Source of the DNA: an uncultured Opitutaceae bacterium
GTDB lineage: Bacteria > Verrucomicrobiota > Verrucomicrobiia > Opitutales > Opitutaceae
Direction of reading: 5' to 3'
NCBI GenBank assembly: GCA_903919205.1
Contig: CAIXHE010000173.1
Span: 1 to 35,616, forward strand
Length of the DNA stretch: 35,616 bases
Position numbers and translations under genes: made by a program. The notes below the pieces were generated by a model. It was not told where the DNA came from. It saw nothing but the letters and a program-made list of their open reading frames with translations, and did not search any database. Shown here piece by piece: positions 23,822 to 32,466 of the stretch (positions are counted from its first letter, which is position 1; the number at the start of each line of letters is the position of its first letter).

Positions 23822-25777
23822 ATGAAATCGATGACCCTCACACGAAAGATCGCCCTCGGGTTTTTCGGGCTGATCCTGATCACGGCGGTCATCGGCTTTT
23901 CGGTCGTTTCCAGCATGCGCCTCGTGCGCAATTCCGCGCGCACCCTTGCCTCGGCCTATATGCCCGAGGTCGATCTCTCGCGCAATCTCGAGCATCACCT
24001 CTTTGCGATTCAGGTGGGCATACGCAGCTTCGGAATCATGGGCGACTCCGGCTACATGCGGGATGTCCGCAAGGCTCAGGCGCTGGTCCGGCAGGACCTT
24101 GAGGAGGCGCGTGTGCTGGCCGCAGCGCATCCCGAACTCGGCAAGCTGCCGGCGTTTCTGGCGGAGATGGCGGCCGGCATGAAGGCCTACGATGAGGGAA
24201 TCGATGCCACCGAGGCCAAGTTCACGGTCATTAACACCAACCGTGCCAGGCTCGAGGACGAGGCCGCCGCCTGGAGCGCCAACATCAACCAGCTGGTCGC
24301 GAACCTCCGGGTCGCCGTCATGAAGGACGCCAAGCCGGGTGCCGCGGCGGGATCCCTTGGCGACGACTTCCAGAAGCTGGCGGCCGCGGAGGACATTCGT
24401 AACCTCGGCAACGACGTGCGCAGCTCGGTGTACCGCGCGCAGTTCCTTCGCGATCCTGCGGCCTACGACGCCTGCCTGAAATCATTTGAGCCCATCGAGG
24501 ATCATTTTGCCGACCTGATGGGCCTGCTCACCGAGCAGGCGGACATCGACCAGCTGAACGGCGTCATCAAGCACGCCTTGTCCTACCGGGACTCCATCAA
24601 GGCCGTCCGCGCAGAGGCGGTTGCGCTCGCCGAGGTCGCCCGCCTTCGGCTGATCGCCGCGGAAAAGGTGAGGGGACTGGCCGGCTCGATGGCCTCGACG
24701 GGACTGAAGCGTACCATCGACGCGGCCGACGGCTCGGAGGCCCAGCTTTCACAGGCGTCGTCTTGGACCCTGGCCGGCGTGCTGGCCGCGATCCTAGTCG
24801 GAGTCGTCGGCTCCGTCGCGCTCACCCGGAGCACGAAGCGCATCCTCACCCATATAGCCGACGGCCTTGCCGAGATGGCGCAGCAGGTAGCCTCCGCCGC
24901 GGGGCAGGTTTCCGCCTACAGCCTCTCGCTCTCCGAGGGCTCGAGCCGGCAGGCCGTGAGCCTGGACCAGTCGAGCAGCTCCCTGAAGACGATGTCGTCC
25001 ATGGCCAAGCGCACGGCCGACGGCGCGGTGCAGGCGAAGGAGCTCGCGGGCCAAACCCGGTCCTCCGCCGATGCGGGAAGCGCCCACATGAAGGAGATGC
25101 GCAGCGCGATGGACGCCATCAAGTCCTCGTCCGACGAGATCTCCAAGATCATCAAGGCGATCGACGAGATTGCCTTCCAGACCAATATCCTCGCCCTCAA
25201 CGCCGCGGTGGAGGCTGCGCGCGCGGGGGAGGCCGGGCTCGGGTTCGCGGTGGTGGCCGACGAGGTGCGAAGCCTCGCTCAGCGCTCGGCCAAATGTGCC
25301 AAGGAGACGGAGGTTAAGATCGCCGACGCGATCCGCAAGAGCGACCACGGCGTCGTCATCTCCGTGAAGGTGGCCGAGGAGCTCTCGGGCATCCTGGACA
25401 AGGCCCTCCAGATGGACGCGCTGATCGCCGAGATGGCCAAGGCCACGGCGGAGGAGAACGAGGGCATCGCCAGGGTCAACGATGCGGTGTCCGAGATCGA
25501 CGGCATAACGCAGGCGAACGCCGGGCAGGCCGAGGAGGGCGCCGCGGCCTCCAAACAGCTCAACTCGCAGGCCAAGGCGATGCAGGTGGCGATCGACGAG
25601 CTCCGGCACCTGGTGGTGGGCCACCCCGAATCGGAAGGCGGCCGGAAGGTCCGCGCGGCCGAACCCGTGCGCCGGCGGGCGTCCACGGCCGCGAGGCCGC
25701 CTGCGCGCGCCCCCAAGCCTCCAGCCTCTCGCAGCGCGCCCGCTCCCGAGGTGGAGAACGCGCACTTCGGCGCCTGA
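23822..25777 (+). CDS. methyl-accepting chemotaxis protein
   Basis: Membrane chemoreceptor that signals to CheA through CheW. TM1 is at about 9-31, a large periplasmic all-helical ligand domain at about 32-313 (longer than the 4-helix Tar type, consistent with a bimodular helical sensor), and TM2 at about 315-336. The cytoplasmic coiled coil follows, with the hairpin tip [19 protein letters not shown] at about 447-465. Methylation-type Ala/Gln/Glu patches such as [20 protein letters not shown] flank the tip. The last 45 residues are a Pro/Ala/Arg-rich linker without an NWETF-type CheR pentapeptide. No other chemotaxis genes lie in the window, so it must use a distant Che set. An inverted repeat sits just upstream. 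Confidence 0.95.
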   Translation: MKSMTLTRKIALGFFGLILITAVIGFSVVSSMRLVRNSARTLASAYMPEVDLSRNLEHHLFAIQVGIRSFGIMGDSGYMRDVRKAQALVRQDLEEARVLAAAHPELGKLPAFLAEMAAGMKAYDEGIDATEAKFTVINTNRARLEDEAAAWSANINQLVANLRVAVMKDAKPGAAAGSLGDDFQKLAAAEDIRNLGNDVRSSVYRAQFLRDPAAYDACLKSFEPIEDHFADLMGLLTEQADIDQLNGVIKHALSYRDSIKAVRAEAVALAEVARLRLIAAEKVRGLAGSMASTGLKRTIDAADGSEAQLSQASSWTLAGVLAAILVGVVGSVALTRSTKRILTHIADGLAEMAQQVASAAGQVSAYSLSLSEGSSRQAVSLDQSSSSLKTMSSMAKRTADGAVQAKELAGQTRSSADAGSAHMKEMRSAMDAIKSSSDEISKIIKAIDEIAFQTNILALNAAVEAARAGEAGLGFAVVADEVRSLAQRSAKCAKETEVKIADAIRKSDHGVVISVKVAEELSGILDKALQMDALIAEMAKATAEENEGIARVNDAVSEIDGITQANAGQAEEGAAASKQLNSQAKAMQVAIDELRHLVVGHPESEGGRKVRAAEPVRRRASTAARPPARAPKPPASRSAPAPEVENAHFGA

Positions 25778-25794
25778 GGCCCCAGCCCGGCCTC
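25776..25794. terminator. hairpin between convergent chemoreceptor and membrane-protein genes
   Basis: GAGGCC / GGCCTC (6-bp arms, 7-base loop) spans the 16-bp gap between two convergent stops. The left arm includes the end of the chemoreceptor TGA and the right arm ends at the opposing TAG. There is no T-run, so the terminator role is inferred from position. Confidence 0.45.
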
Positions 25795-26177
25795 TAGGCC
25801 TGCTTCGCGGCGGGAACGCCGGACCGCGGCCAGAGGTGGCCCGCGATCACGAGGGCCAGGTCCAGGATGAAGATGGAGATCACGACGCAGTCCGCGGCCA
25901 CGACGGCGGGGCCCTGCGCGAGGAACTGCTCGGCCCCCCAGACCACGAACGCGAACCCGAGGAGCACGCCCTTCAGGGTGTCCCTCCACCGGCCGCGCAG
26001 TCCGAGCTGCAGGCAGATGAAGGACGTGCCCGCGAAGACGAGCGCCAGCGCCTGCACCTGCACATGGCGCTGGGTGAACGCGAGCCGGGACCAGAGGTCC
26101 GATCCCAGCAGGAAGGCCAGGGCCGCTAGGGCCATCAGGAAGAACAGGGCGCTCAGGGCCCGCCAAAACGTGCTCAT
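25794..26177 (-). CDS. small four-helix membrane protein, unknown function
   Basis: A 127-aa hydrophobic protein with four predicted membrane segments (about 6-24, 41-58, 68-86 and 93-113), short charged loops, and a basic C-terminus. I recognise no family. ATG 26177 is chosen because the membrane protein begins there (MSTFWRALSALFF). The open frame extends 90 codons upstream across the divergent deaminase gene, and that part is not coding. In-frame ATG 26270 would add 31 residues but would overlap the start of the opposite gene. The 91-bp gap to the deaminase must hold both promoters. Confidence 0.68.
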   Translation of the reverse strand: MSTFWRALSALFFLMALAALAFLLGSDLWSRLAFTQRHVQVQALALVFAGTSFICLQLGLRGRWRDTLKGVLLGFAFVVWGAEQFLAQGPAVVAADCVVISIFILDLALVIAGHLWPRSGVPAAKQA

Positions 26178-26268
26178 GGGGTCCAGCAAGGATGCCGAGC
26201 GCTGTGTATTGGCAAGGAATTGCTCGCGGTTTGCCGCGGCATAGTAGCTGCTGGCCCCGGACAGCTCC

Positions 26269-26763
26269 ATGCCCGACGAATCAAAGCCCACCGACGACGA
26301 CCTGGCGTGGCTGCGCCAGACCTTCCGGCTGGCCGAGGCCTCGCGGGCCGCGGGAAAACACCCCTTTGCGGCGATCGTGGTCGATGGCTCGGGCCGCAAG
26401 GTCTCCGAGGCGGGGAACAACTCGCTTCCACCGGAAGGCGATCCCACCCAGCACGCCGAGGTGGTGGCCGCGGCCTCGGCGGCGCGCCTCGGGGAGCCGT
26501 CCTCGCTTCGCGGCGCAACGCTCTACTCGAATGCCGAGCCCTGCTGCATGTGCGCCGGGGCGATCTACTGGTGCAACATCGGAAGGGTGGTGTACGCGCT
26601 CTCGGAGGAGAACCTCCTCAAGCTCACCGGCAACCACCCTGAGAACCCCACGCTCTCGCTCTCATGCCGAAGGGTGTTCGCCTCCGGCCAGCACGCGGTG
26701 GCGGTGGTGGGCCCCTGCCTCGAGGACGAGGCCTCCCGGGCCCACGAGGGATTCTGGAAATGA
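26269..26763 (+). CDS. nucleoside/nucleobase deaminase (cytidine-deaminase-like fold)
   Basis: Zinc-dependent deaminase of the CDA superfamily, 164 aa. The zinc site is the classic pair HAEV (His-Ala-Glu, with the catalytic Glu) and PCCMCAGAIYW (Pro-Cys-x-x-Cys). GKHPFAAIVVDGSGRKV is the usual N-terminal beta hairpin. IGRVVYALSEENLLKLTG follows the zinc site and is closer to guanine-deaminase/nucleoside-deaminase (GuaD-like) proteins than to TadA. It therefore probably works on free purines or nucleosides, which fits the other purine enzymes in this window, but TadA-like tRNA editing cannot be excluded by eye. It ends 13 bp before the stop of the convergent EF-hand protein. Confidence 0.87.
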   Translation: MPDESKPTDDDLAWLRQTFRLAEASRAAGKHPFAAIVVDGSGRKVSEAGNNSLPPEGDPTQHAEVVAAASAARLGEPSSLRGATLYSNAEPCCMCAGAIYWCNIGRVVYALSEENLLKLTGNHPENPTLSLSCRRVFASGQHAVAVVGPCLEDEASRAHEGFWK

Positions 26764-26776
26764 GGCCCCGGCGCCC

Positions 26777-28936
26777 TCAGGGCCCCGACACGTTGCCCCC
26801 GAAGAAGGACAGCCCCAGCCGCGCGGCCATGTAGCGGACCCAGAGCACGAGGCTGACGATCACGACGATCGCCACGAAGCCGGCGACGAGGCGCCGGCGC
26901 CGCACGGCGGACCCGTCGGAGTAGGGGTCCTCGAGCGAGCGGGTCGCCCCCGGCGGAAGGGTCGCCAGGCGTGTGAGCGCCGCGCCAAAGGCGATGTTGA
27001 TCTTCACGCGACCGTTGATCGCCCAGCCGGTGCCCTCGAGGATCGGCCCGAGCGTGCGCTGGCGAAGCTTGAGCGCGGCGATCAGCATCGACGGAAGCGA
27101 GATCACGAGCACGAGGCCGACCACGACCAGCGGCAGTTGCCAGGCGGGCAGGTCCACGAACTTCGTGAAGAGCGCGGCGATGAAGGTGCCGATCGATCCG
27201 ATCGCGACGCCGATCCCGGTGATCAGGGCCAGGTCGAAGCGCTTCGGCTCGGGCTTCGCCCTGTCCGCGTTCGCAGCTGTGACGGCCGCCGTCTCCAGGT
27301 GGGCGCTCTCCCGCGCGTCCGCGTCGGCGGCGCGACGGGCCACCATCTGGTCGATCATCCGGATCAGCTTCTTGTACGGGGACCAGAAGGCCTCCCGGAT
27401 GCTGATCGGGTTGTCGACAATGCCGGTGACGACCGCGTACCAGAGCCGGCCCTGGCGGTCGTAGAAGACGCCGTTGCGGCCCACGAAGAGGTACTCCCCG
27501 TCTCCCTGCGTGAAGCAGGCAGCAATCGTCATCTTGGAGCCGTCGGCCCTCGAGCAGGCGCAGTAGGCGATGTAGGCGCGGCTCATCGCGGCCAGGGGGC
27601 TGGCCCCATCGACCCGGATGCAGAGCTCGGTGGATCGGCTGTCGAGGAAGAGGGTCCCGGCCTGGAACGCCGCGAAGTGGCCCGGCGAGTAGAAGTCGGC
27701 GAAATTGACGAAGTTGCGCAGCAGAGTCCTCAGGTCGCGGTAGAAGCGCGCGAGGCGCTCGACGTCGCCGATCGCGTTGAACTCGGGCTCCAGCGCCCGG
27801 TCCTTGGCCACGAGCTCGGCCAGCGCGGCCCGGCCGCCGCCGGCCAGGATCTGCTTGGCGCGCGCGAACCCGACCTTCTCGACCGCGCCGCCGGTCTTTC
27901 CCGCAAGCCATGACTCGAACGCCGCGAACTTGGCGTTCAGGGCCGACCACTCCTCGGCGGAGAGGCTCGTCTTTCCCGGCCCGAAGACCGGGGCCACCGC
28001 CTTCTCTCGCAGCGCGGCCATCTCCGGGGCCCACGAGGGGTTGAGGCCCTCGGTGAGCGGCAGGGGCTGCCCGGCACCCACCCGAGCGAGAGGGAAGCCG
28101 CGCACCTCCTCGACCGACATCCCCAGATCCTTCGAGGCGAGCCCCACGTAGTCCGCCTCGGAGCGGTTGAGGGCCGGCAGGGCCCGCGGGTCGTACGCCA
28201 CCAGCCGGCAGCGGGCGAAGTAGTCCTCCACCTTGGCGCGCACCGCGCGCAGGGCGCCGCAGGCGGCGTCGGTGCCGTCGCCCAGGACCGCGATCGCCTG
28301 CGTCCCGCTCAGCTCGGTCCACTCGACGAACGCTGCGAGCTGCGAGAAGAATTCGCCGATCGCGCCGGCCGTGACCCCCGAGGATCCGGTCCCGCGCGAG
28401 GAGCTGCCGATCGACGCCATGATGTCCTTGATGATGGCCTGCATCTCGGGGCTGTCCGTGGACTCCGGGGGGATGATGCCGTCCCCGTTGATCGGGTTGG
28501 CCGCCAGAACCTTCGCGGTGTCGGTGGCTTCGGCCACGGTGATCGAGCCCGCGTCGCTGCGCGCCAGGCTTGCGAGTATCTGCCGCGCCGAGCCGAGCAG
28601 GATCCGGCCGGCCTCGGTCTCTGCGTTGATGGCGGAGAGGGGAAGGCGGTCGCCGCCGCGCAGGACATCCCCGGGGTCCTTGAGCCGTGAGGCCGCCCAC
28701 TTGACCGCCGCGATCACGTCGGGCGCGCCGACGCGGCCGTCCCCATCGGTGTCGATCATCGCCAGGGTCTTCTCGTCGATCTCGAGGCCCCTCACCGGGC
28801 AGCTGAGGGCCACCCAGAGCTTCTGGTCGAGCTGGTCGAGCGCGAGCACGTCGGCTCCGGTCTCGAGGGACACCTGGTCGAGGCCGCCCGTGCGGAAGAA
28901 CTTCCAGGCGTGGCCGGGCTGGGATGGGGAGGGCAT
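26777..28936 (-). CDS. large EF-hand protein with C-terminal membrane segments, unknown function
   Basis: A 719-aa protein I cannot assign to a function. A well-formed EF-hand calcium loop, DTDGDGRVGAPD, lies at 62-73. A weaker EF-like loop (NPINGDGIIPPE) sits about 90 residues later, after the ITVAEATDTAKVLA helix. The large middle (about 150-560) is soluble and mixed alpha/beta, with FARCRLVAYDPRALPALNRS, RFYRDLRTLLRNFVNFADFY and DGEYLFVGRNGVFYDRQGRL. Three hydrophobic segments near the C-terminus (about 585-608, 617-637 and 683-703) should anchor it in the membrane, and RFDLALITGIGVAIGSIGTF opens the first. ATG 28936 is preferred to the in-frame start at 28993 because it begins at the conserved-looking region. 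It diverges from the hybrid kinase. Confidence 0.8.
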   Translation of the reverse strand: MPSPSQPGHAWKFFRTGGLDQVSLETGADVLALDQLDQKLWVALSCPVRGLEIDEKTLAMIDTDGDGRVGAPDVIAAVKWAASRLKDPGDVLRGGDRLPLSAINAETEAGRILLGSARQILASLARSDAGSITVAEATDTAKVLAANPINGDGIIPPESTDSPEMQAIIKDIMASIGSSSRGTGSSGVTAGAIGEFFSQLAAFVEWTELSGTQAIAVLGDGTDAACGALRAVRAKVEDYFARCRLVAYDPRALPALNRSEADYVGLASKDLGMSVEEVRGFPLARVGAGQPLPLTEGLNPSWAPEMAALREKAVAPVFGPGKTSLSAEEWSALNAKFAAFESWLAGKTGGAVEKVGFARAKQILAGGGRAALAELVAKDRALEPEFNAIGDVERLARFYRDLRTLLRNFVNFADFYSPGHFAAFQAGTLFLDSRSTELCIRVDGASPLAAMSRAYIAYCACSRADGSKMTIAACFTQGDGEYLFVGRNGVFYDRQGRLWYAVVTGIVDNPISIREAFWSPYKKLIRMIDQMVARRAADADARESAHLETAAVTAANADRAKPEPKRFDLALITGIGVAIGSIGTFIAALFTKFVDLPAWQLPLVVVGLVLVISLPSMLIAALKLRQRTLGPILEGTGWAINGRVKINIAFGAALTRLATLPPGATRSLEDPYSDGSAVRRRRLVAGFVAIVVIVSLVLWVRYMAARLGLSFFGGNVSGP

Positions 28937-29061
28937 GCGTTCCGGGTGGTGGGGGAGGGAGGGTGGTCGGGAGCGGCTCGACCCTGTAGGCAAGCCGGGC
29001 GCCCGTCAGCCTCTTTTCTCGGCGCGTGGGGGTGAGATCCCGCGGGGTGCCACCCGGGCGG

Positions 29062-29073
29062 CGGTCCGGACCG
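29062..29073. promoter_or_regulatory. 12-bp palindrome between the EF-hand and kinase genes
   Basis: CGGTCCGGACCG, a perfect palindrome in the 216-bp divergent gap 28937-29152, about 80 bp before the kinase start. It is a possible operator by symmetry and position. No convincing promoter hexamers are visible in this very GC-rich gap. Confidence 0.28.
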
Positions 29074-29152
29074 TCCCCGGCGACGGACGCGGCTGCCGGG
29101 TGGGTGATTGCCCCATGGTGAAAGCCGTCCCACGGGCCGATCCTTGGCTCGG

Positions 29153-31585
29153 ATGCCGAACAGCAACCTGAATGAGGAACGTCGTAGTCCGGGGCTGGAT
29201 CCCAACTCACCGTCAGCGCGGGAGGCTGGAGCCGTGCCGAGCCCCTACGGCGGGACTTCGGCATTGGCCGATCCGGATGCGGAGATCGAGCGGGCGCTCC
29301 GGGATTCCGAGACCCGCTACCGGAGGCTCTTCGAGGCCGCTCGCGACGGCATCCTGATCCTGGACGCCGATGCCGGACAGATTGTCGACGTGAATCCGTT
29401 CCTGCTCGACCTGCTGGGGTTTTCCCGGGCGGAGGTGATGGGGCGGACGATCGGGGAGCTGAGCCCCTTCCGGGACCTCGTGCAGAACCGGGCCGTCCTC
29501 GAGCGGCTCAAGGAAACGGGTTATGTCCGCTACGAGCACCTGCCGCTCCAGACCAAGGACGGCGGCCGGGTCGCCGTCGAGTTTGTGTGCAACGTCTACC
29601 AGGCGGGCGGCTCCCGGGTCATCCAGTGCAACATCCGCGACATCACCGAGCGCAAGCGGCTCGAGGCGCGGCTCGATCTGCTCGATGCGTGCATCTCGAA
29701 CCTGAACGAGGTGGTCCTCATCACGGAAGCCCTTCCCCTCGAGGAGCCGGGCCCAAGGATCGTGTTCGTGAACGCCGCCTTCGAGCGGGTGACCGGATAC
29801 ACGCCCGCGGAGGCGATGGGGCGCAGTCCCCGATTCCTCCAGGGAAAGGGAACCGACCGGGCGGTGACGCAGGAGGTGCGCGACGCGCTGGAGCACCGAC
29901 ATCCGATCCGGAGGCAGGTCCTCAACTACCGCAAGGACGGCTCCCCCTACTGGTGCGAGATCGACATCGTCCCGATCCTCGGGGCCGGGGGTGCCTGCGA
30001 GCATTTCGTCTCGATCCAGCGGGACGTCACGGAGAGCAGGAAGGCCGAGCAGCGGTTTCGGCGCCTGGTGGACTCGAACGCGCAGGGAGTCATGTTTTGG
30101 GACGACAACGGGCTTATCACCGGCGCCAACGACGCGTTCCTCTGCCTCGTCGGCTACACGAGGGAAGCGCTCGCGGCCGGCCGGATGAACTGGCGGGCGA
30201 TGACGCCCCCCGAGTTTGCAGAGGTGGACAAGCGCGCGGTCGAGCAGGTGGCGGCCACCGGCATCTGCGTGCCCTATGAGAAGGAACTGATCCGGAAGGA
30301 CGGGGCGCTCGTGCCGGTCCTGATCGGGGCCGCGGTCTTCGAGGACAGTTCCAGGGAGGGGGTCAGCTTCATCGTCGACCTGACCGAGCGCAAGCGGCTC
30401 GAGCGTCAGTTCCTGCGGGCCCAGCGCATGGAGGGCATCGGGACGCTGGCGGGCGGCATCGCCCACGACCTCAACAACATCCTGGCGCCGATCCTCATGA
30501 TCGCGCCCATGCTCAGGGACAACCTGGAACACTCCGAGAGGGACGGGTTCATCACCATCATCGAGCAATCCGCCAAGCGGGGCGCCAGCATCATCAAGCA
30601 GCTGCTAACCTTCAGCCGCGGATCCGAGAGCGTGCGCGGCCCCGTCCAGGCACGGCACCTGGTGAAGGAGATGGCCACCATCATGCGCGAGACCTTCCCG
30701 AGGGAGATCACGATCGAGACCGACGCCTCGGCCGATCTGTGGCCGATCACGGCGGACGCGACGCAGATCCACCAGATCCTCATGAACCTGTGCCTGAACG
30801 CCCGCGACGCCATGCCGGTGGGCGGGACGCTGACGCTGGCGGCCAAGAACGTGGTCGCCGGTCCGGATGGGCTCGGGCTTCTGCCGAAGGCAGCCGAGGG
30901 GCACTACATCTGCCTCACCGTGTCCGACACCGGCGAAGGCATCCTGCCCGAGAACCTCGACCGCATATTCGAGCCGTTCTTCACCACCAAGGAAATCGGC
31001 AGGGGAACGGGCCTTGGGCTCGCGACCGTCCTCGGAATCGTCAACGGACATGAGGGCCACGTGACGGTGTACAGCGAGCCTTCCAAGGGCACCTCGTTCA
31101 AGGTGTTCTTGCCGGCGATCAGCGCCACACCCAGCGTCCCGGCGAGGGCGGGCCGCCGGCCGCCGGCGGGCAGGGGTGAGTTGATCCTGATCGTCGACGA
31201 CGAGCCGCTCATACGCACGGCCCTCGCGTCTGTGCTCACGACGGACAACTACCTCGTGCTGTCCGCCGCCGACGGCCTCGAGGCGGTGAACCTCCTCGTG
31301 TCGAACCAGGAGGCCGTAAAGCTCGTGATCACCGACATCATGATGCCCGGGATCAACGGGGTCGCGCTCCTGCGCGCGCTGCGCGGCATCAAGCCCGGGC
31401 TCGCGGCCATAGCCGCGAGCGGGCTTCATGACGGCAACCGCCGCGAGGAACTGGCGCTGCTGGGCGTCACCGGCGTGCTCGAGAAGCCCTTTAGTCCCAG
31501 CGAGGTCCTGGAGGCGGTGCGCCGGGCGCTCCCGCCGGACCCGAATGCGGCGGGGGGACCCGCGGCCGAGCCTGCGGCCGGCTGA
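29153..31585 (+). CDS. hybrid sensor histidine kinase: PAS, LOV-like PAS, PAS, HisKA, HATPase, receiver
   Basis: Cytosolic-looking hybrid kinase of 810 aa with no membrane segment. In order: PAS1 (about 50-165), a LOV-like PAS2 (about 175-300), and PAS3 (about 305-425). Then HisKA with His438 in GGIAHDLNNILAP, HATPase_c (about 540-660, with NLCLNARDAMP, DTGEGILPENLDRIFEPFF and RGTGLGLATV), and a C-terminal receiver with Asp728 in LVITDIMMPG and the conserved Lys in EKPF. PAS2 carries GRSPRFLQG at 223-231, followed by NYRKDGSPYWCEIDIVPI and VSIQRDVTE. This is the LOV core, but the photoactive Cys is Pro226. ATG 29153 is chosen; the frame is open to a TTG at 29108. The output partner is not encoded next to it. 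Confidence 0.95.
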   Translation: MPNSNLNEERRSPGLDPNSPSAREAGAVPSPYGGTSALADPDAEIERALRDSETRYRRLFEAARDGILILDADAGQIVDVNPFLLDLLGFSRAEVMGRTIGELSPFRDLVQNRAVLERLKETGYVRYEHLPLQTKDGGRVAVEFVCNVYQAGGSRVIQCNIRDITERKRLEARLDLLDACISNLNEVVLITEALPLEEPGPRIVFVNAAFERVTGYTPAEAMGRSPRFLQGKGTDRAVTQEVRDALEHRHPIRRQVLNYRKDGSPYWCEIDIVPILGAGGACEHFVSIQRDVTESRKAEQRFRRLVDSNAQGVMFWDDNGLITGANDAFLCLVGYTREALAAGRMNWRAMTPPEFAEVDKRAVEQVAATGICVPYEKELIRKDGALVPVLIGAAVFEDSSREGVSFIVDLTERKRLERQFLRAQRMEGIGTLAGGIAHDLNNILAPILMIAPMLRDNLEHSERDGFITIIEQSAKRGASIIKQLLTFSRGSESVRGPVQARHLVKEMATIMRETFPREITIETDASADLWPITADATQIHQILMNLCLNARDAMPVGGTLTLAAKNVVAGPDGLGLLPKAAEGHYICLTVSDTGEGILPENLDRIFEPFFTTKEIGRGTGLGLATVLGIVNGHEGHVTVYSEPSKGTSFKVFLPAISATPSVPARAGRRPPAGRGELILIVDDEPLIRTALASVLTTDNYLVLSAADGLEAVNLLVSNQEAVKLVITDIMMPGINGVALLRALRGIKPGLAAIAASGLHDGNRREELALLGVTGVLEKPFSPSEVLEAVRRALPPDPNAAGGPAAEPAAG

Positions 31586-31650
31586 GGCGGGCCTCCGGGA
31601 CGGTTGCGAAGGGGCAGCATCCCTTTGACGGGCGTGCGCGTACTGTCAGG

Positions 31651-32466
31651 GTGGCCCGCCTACCGAGACCTCGCTTCCTCCTCGCAGCCGCGCTGGCCCT
31701 GGGGCTCGTGGGCGGCTTGCCTGCGCATGCGGGCCCCGCCGCGGCGGGTTCAGCCGGGTCGCCGACCGACAGCGCCCGCTGGTCGGCCCTCCTTGCGGAG
31801 GGCCAGGCGGCGGAGGATCGCCTAGACCCGGAGGCCGCCCTGCGCGCCTACCTCCGGGCGTCGGCCGAGCGCCCGCGCGACGTGGCCGTGCTCCTGAAGG
31901 TCGCGAAGGAATACTCCGACTCCACGCTGGTCTGCGGTGATCCTGAGGCGAACCGCCGCAGCATCGCGCGGGCCCTCGAGTACTCGAGGCGGGCCGAGGA
32001 GCTCGACCCGAACAACGCGGTGGCCCTGCTGTCGATCGCCGTGTGCTATGGGAAGCTCGGCCTCTATGGCGGCGTGCGCGAGAAGCTGGCCTGCGCCCGG
32101 GAGGTCAAGGCCTATGCGGAGCGGGCGGCAGCGGCCGACCCGGGCTACGCCTACGCCCACCACGTGCTGGGGCAGTGGGAGTACGAGGTCGCTTCGCTCG
32201 GGGCGACCAAGCGCTTCCTGATAGACCTGATCGGCGGGGGACTGCCGCCAGCCTCCACCCACGAGGCGGTCGCCCACCTCCAGAAGGCGGTGGACCTGGA
32301 GCCCACCGTGATGGCCCACCGGCTGGCGCTCGGGTGCGCCTGCGCCGCCGACGGAGACAAGGACCGGGCCCGCAAGCTCTTCCGTGAGGTGCTCTCGATG
32401 CCCCGGCGCGAGATCTACGACGCCGACTGCCAGCGGCAGGCCGAGCGCGAGCTCAAGGCGCTCTAG
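31651..32466 (+). CDS. secreted TPR protein resembling the RMDN family
   Basis: A 271-aa protein with a signal peptide (basic MARLPRPR, hydrophobic core, cleavage near AHA-GP). The mature part is helical repeats of TPR type: DPEAALRAYLRASAERPRDV, ALEYSRRAEELDPNNAVALL, and THEAVAHLQKAVDLEPTVMA. Between the second and third sits HHVLGQWEYEVASLGATKRF, which resembles the repeat region of the regulator-of-microtubule-dynamics (RMDN/RMD-1) proteins of animals and their little-studied bacterial relatives. Function is unknown; a periplasmic scaffold or adaptor is the natural guess. GTG 31651 is the only start that keeps the whole signal peptide. Its last 14 bp overlap the end of the convergent nucleoside hydrolase gene. 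Confidence 0.82.
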   Translation: MARLPRPRFLLAAALALGLVGGLPAHAGPAAAGSAGSPTDSARWSALLAEGQAAEDRLDPEAALRAYLRASAERPRDVAVLLKVAKEYSDSTLVCGDPEANRRSIARALEYSRRAEELDPNNAVALLSIAVCYGKLGLYGGVREKLACAREVKAYAERAAAADPGYAYAHHVLGQWEYEVASLGATKRFLIDLIGGGLPPASTHEAVAHLQKAVDLEPTVMAHRLALGCACAADGDKDRARKLFREVLSMPRREIYDADCQRQAERELKAL

